Assembly: GCA_003557505.1 (NCBI GenBank) | Contig: PWOH01000020.1 | Coordinates: 1-34,157, forward strand | Source of the DNA: Mollicutes bacterium | GTDB taxonomy: Bacteria > Bacillota_I > Bacilli_A > Izemoplasmatales > Izemoplasmataceae | Length of the DNA: 34,157 bases | Direction: 5' to 3' | Shown here: piece by piece, positions 32,432-34,157 of the stretch | How the letters are laid out: the number at the start of each line of letters is the position of its first letter | How positions within the stretch are numbered: the stretch's first letter is position 1 | Program-made: the position numbers and the translations under genes | Notes under the pieces: generated by a model | Database searches by the model: none | Told to the model about the DNA's origin: nothing | Seen by the model: the letters and a program-made list of their open reading frames with translations, nothing else

Positions 32432-33409
32432 ATGACCCATTTTTTATTTGCGTTTAATGCCTTAATGCCTTTATTGTTATTGGCACTTTTAGGGTATGCC
32501 ATCAAACACTATAAACTTGTCAATGCCTCATTTATCGCCCAGTTAAATAAATATGTCTTTTATATCGCCCTGCCGGTATTAATTGTGACCACCCTTGCCT
32601 CAACGGGTGACTTAGGAACACTAGATTGGCCGGTGGTATGGTTTGCGGTACTGGTTTTATTACTGGTGATTGTTGTTGCGTATTACATTGCTAAACTTAT
32701 CAAGACCGAGAGTGCGTACCGTCCTGTCCTTATGCAAGCCTTTTTTCGTGGGAATTTCACGTTAATCGGTATTCCTTTGGCGATTCGCCTTGGCGGTGAT
32801 GAAACCTTAAATATGATTATCATATTAAATGCTTTGTTAATCCCTATCACGAACTTCTTTTCAATCTTCACATTTAAACTATGGCAATCAGGGTCACTCT
32901 TAAATAAAGAAAGTCTCAAAGATCTTTTTAAAGCGACCTTCAGTAATCCTTTAATGGTCGCGGTATTTATAGGCCTCTTAGCATTTATCTTTCAAAATCA
33001 ATATAATGCGCTATTACAGACCCTCCCAGTGATTGATGAGACCCTTTCATTCATTGATTCAACGGCGACCCCAATGGCGTTAATCGCGATTGGTGGACAA
33101 TTTGAAGTACGCAGAGTCAAACACTTAAGAAAACCACTTATTATCGGTGTCTTAGGACGTTTAGTGCTTGTGCCGCTTATTACATTTACATTAGCTTATG
33201 GGCTCCATCGATTAATCCCGTTTTCCGATTCGTGGGCCGCCTTGATTGCGATATTCGCCTCACCAGTCGGCGTAAGTAGTGTGGCGGTGACTCAAGGCTT
33301 GAAAGGTGACGAAGAACTGGCTAGTCAAATTGTGATTTGGACGACGGCTCTGGCGGTTATCACCTTGTTTGTGATTGTCATAATATTCAGAGTATTAGGT
33401 TTATTATAG
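32432..33409 (+). CDS. AEC family permease (auxin efflux carrier / malate permease type)
   Basis: 325 residues with about ten membrane helices in two five-helix halves, the normal AEC size. Typical stretches are LALLGYAIKHYKLVN near the start, NKYVFYIALPVLI, FFRGNFTLIGIPLA, TATPMALIAIGGQF, and SPVGVSSVAVTQG near the end. Bacterial members move small organic acids or amino acids; the substrate here is unknown. It stands alone behind the glycine cleavage terminator, so an association with glycine metabolism is possible but not shown. CGGAGTGA lies before the ATG. Confidence 0.88.
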   Translation: MTHFLFAFNALMPLLLLALLGYAIKHYKLVNASFIAQLNKYVFYIALPVLIVTTLASTGDLGTLDWPVVWFAVLVLLLVIVVAYYIAKLIKTESAYRPVLMQAFFRGNFTLIGIPLAIRLGGDETLNMIIILNALLIPITNFFSIFTFKLWQSGSLLNKESLKDLFKATFSNPLMVAVFIGLLAFIFQNQYNALLQTLPVIDETLSFIDSTATPMALIAIGGQFEVRRVKHLRKPLIIGVLGRLVLVPLITFTLAYGLHRLIPFSDSWAALIAIFASPVGVSSVAVTQGLKGDEELASQIVIWTTALAVITLFVIVIIFRVLGLL

Positions 33410-33590
33410 GAAGCTAATATCATTAAAAGTTGTTTATAGTTTATGGTTTAAATTTCAAAGTTTTCCTTTCTTTTTTGTGACTTAAGTCATATTTATATCA
33501 ACTTAAGGTGAATATCGCATCATGGCTTGCTAAAAAAATTGTTTTTTGTAAAATATATGATAAGATAAAGATACGAAAGTAGGGGTGTGT

Positions 33591-34157
33591 ATGATAAGGA
33601 ATGAAAAAGGGTTTACACTTATCGAATTGTTTGCGGTCATCGCGCTTGTCTCGTTGGTCATTTTACCTACGCTCACAGCGCTTACTGGAAACTTTAGAGT
33701 TAATACTCTAATGATGGACCGCTCAACCGCCTCACTTAAAAGTACACAGACCATAGAAGGCTTTCAAGGCCTATACTTTACAGATATTAATAATAAAATT
33801 AACGAAGACACACCGTATTTGCTTTTTACTAGAGATCAAGGCTGTAGTGATTTGATTATTGCAGGCTTCCGTCCTATTAATGACATCGTGCGCTATGAAA
33901 GTAATCAAGTGTCTTGTCAAAAGATATTTGATACAAAAGTAAACGATGTCGAGTTTGACGCTGAGACGATGCAAGTCTATATATACCCTTATGCGGTAGA
34001 TGATCGCGACGCTTGGTTAGATTCGATTGATCCAACTGAAATGCCACCAGAAGTTTATGAACAGATGGAACGCATCACTGAAGGGCAATCCATTCGTGTT
34101 TTACGCATTATTGTTTGGATTCAGTACAGTGATGATCGTAATATCACTCGACCCGGA
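33591..34157 (+). CDS. type IV-like prepilin / pseudopilin (3' end cut by window)
   Basis: An open frame of 189 codons runs from ATG 33591 to the last base. The N-terminus MIRNEKGFTLIELFAVIAL is a class III (prepilin) signal: cleavage is expected between Gly7 and Phe8, with Glu at position 5 of the mature protein, followed by a hydrophobic helix (about 8-32). The exported part is acidic with two Cys (85 and 109) that could form a disulfide. AGGGGTG stands before the ATG. The protein is longer than ComGC-type major pseudopilins, so a minor pilin is likely. It probably opens a pilus or competence cluster beyond the window. Confidence 0.85.
   Translation, partial: MIRNEKGFTLIELFAVIALVSLVILPTLTALTGNFRVNTLMMDRSTASLKSTQTIEGFQGLYFTDINNKINEDTPYLLFTRDQGCSDLIIAGFRPINDIVRYESNQVSCQKIFDTKVNDVEFDAETMQVYIYPYAVDDRDAWLDSIDPTEMPPEVYEQMERITEGQSIRVLRIIVWIQYSDDRNITRPG

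Noticed and set aside
1-34157. Mycoplasma-type code with TGA as Trp
   Set aside because: TGA ends several well-formed genes at their expected lengths, and Trp is encoded by TGG.

Overview
The window looks like the chromosome of a low-GC, Gram-positive-type bacterium. TGG encodes Trp throughout, and TGA is used as a stop (for example at the ends of the first gene, the sigma factor gene and the fifth ABC gene), so this is genetic code 11 and not the Mycoplasma code. Shine-Dalgarno (SD) sites are strong, -10 elements are often extended (TGnTATAAT), and operons end in compact hairpins followed by T runs. The gene mix (paired ABC exporters, a MATE exporter, c-di-GMP proteins, a four-gene glycine cleavage operon, a type IV-like prepilin, a type I-anchored Ig-domain protein) fits a free-living Bacillota. 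A deep Mollicutes relative of the Izemoplasmatales/Haloplasmatales kind is possible, but that placement is inference.

Layout. 1-1683: the tail of a short-chain dehydrogenase converges on a minus-strand ECF sigma / RsgI-like anti-sigma operon. 1804-6340: an rRNA methyltransferase, a MATE exporter and a secreted, membrane-anchored Ig-like surface protein. 6453-10437: a MarR regulator with a heterodimeric ABC exporter (pair 1). 10529-14733: a glycosyltransferase-like gene interrupted by one in-frame TAA, a tocopherol cyclase-like gene, an aldo/keto reductase and a c-di-GMP phosphodiesterase-type protein. 14882-15337: a small DUF2188-type protein. 15406-19651: a TetR regulator with ABC pair 2. 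19652-23551: a leader region with a 26-codon open reading frame and an intrinsic terminator, then ABC pair 3. 23659-26183: a CoA-disulfide-reductase-like flavoprotein with a DUF2892 membrane protein, a FadR-type GntR regulator and tRNA-Leu(CAA). 26189-27859 (minus): a PAS-GGDEF-HD-GYP membrane protein. 28058-32337: gcvT-gcvH-gcvPA-gcvPB. 32432-33409: an AEC permease. From 33591 to the window end: a prepilin-like gene cut by the edge.

How the genes work together. The three ABC pairs share one design. The first gene has LSGGQ but Asp in place of the catalytic Glu. The second has the normal Asp-Glu but a degenerate signature motif. Each pair therefore predicts one working and one degenerate ATP site, as in TM287/288, LmrCD or BmrCD. 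Each pair appears to use a different control: MarR, TetR, and for pair 3 apparently leader-peptide attenuation. The third arrangement is the most interesting feature of the window. The glycine cleavage operon supplies T, H and both P subunits but no L protein here.

No insertion sequence, CRISPR array, prophage or rRNA was seen. The longest stretch without a conventional gene is the 295-base leader region 19652-19946, described below.
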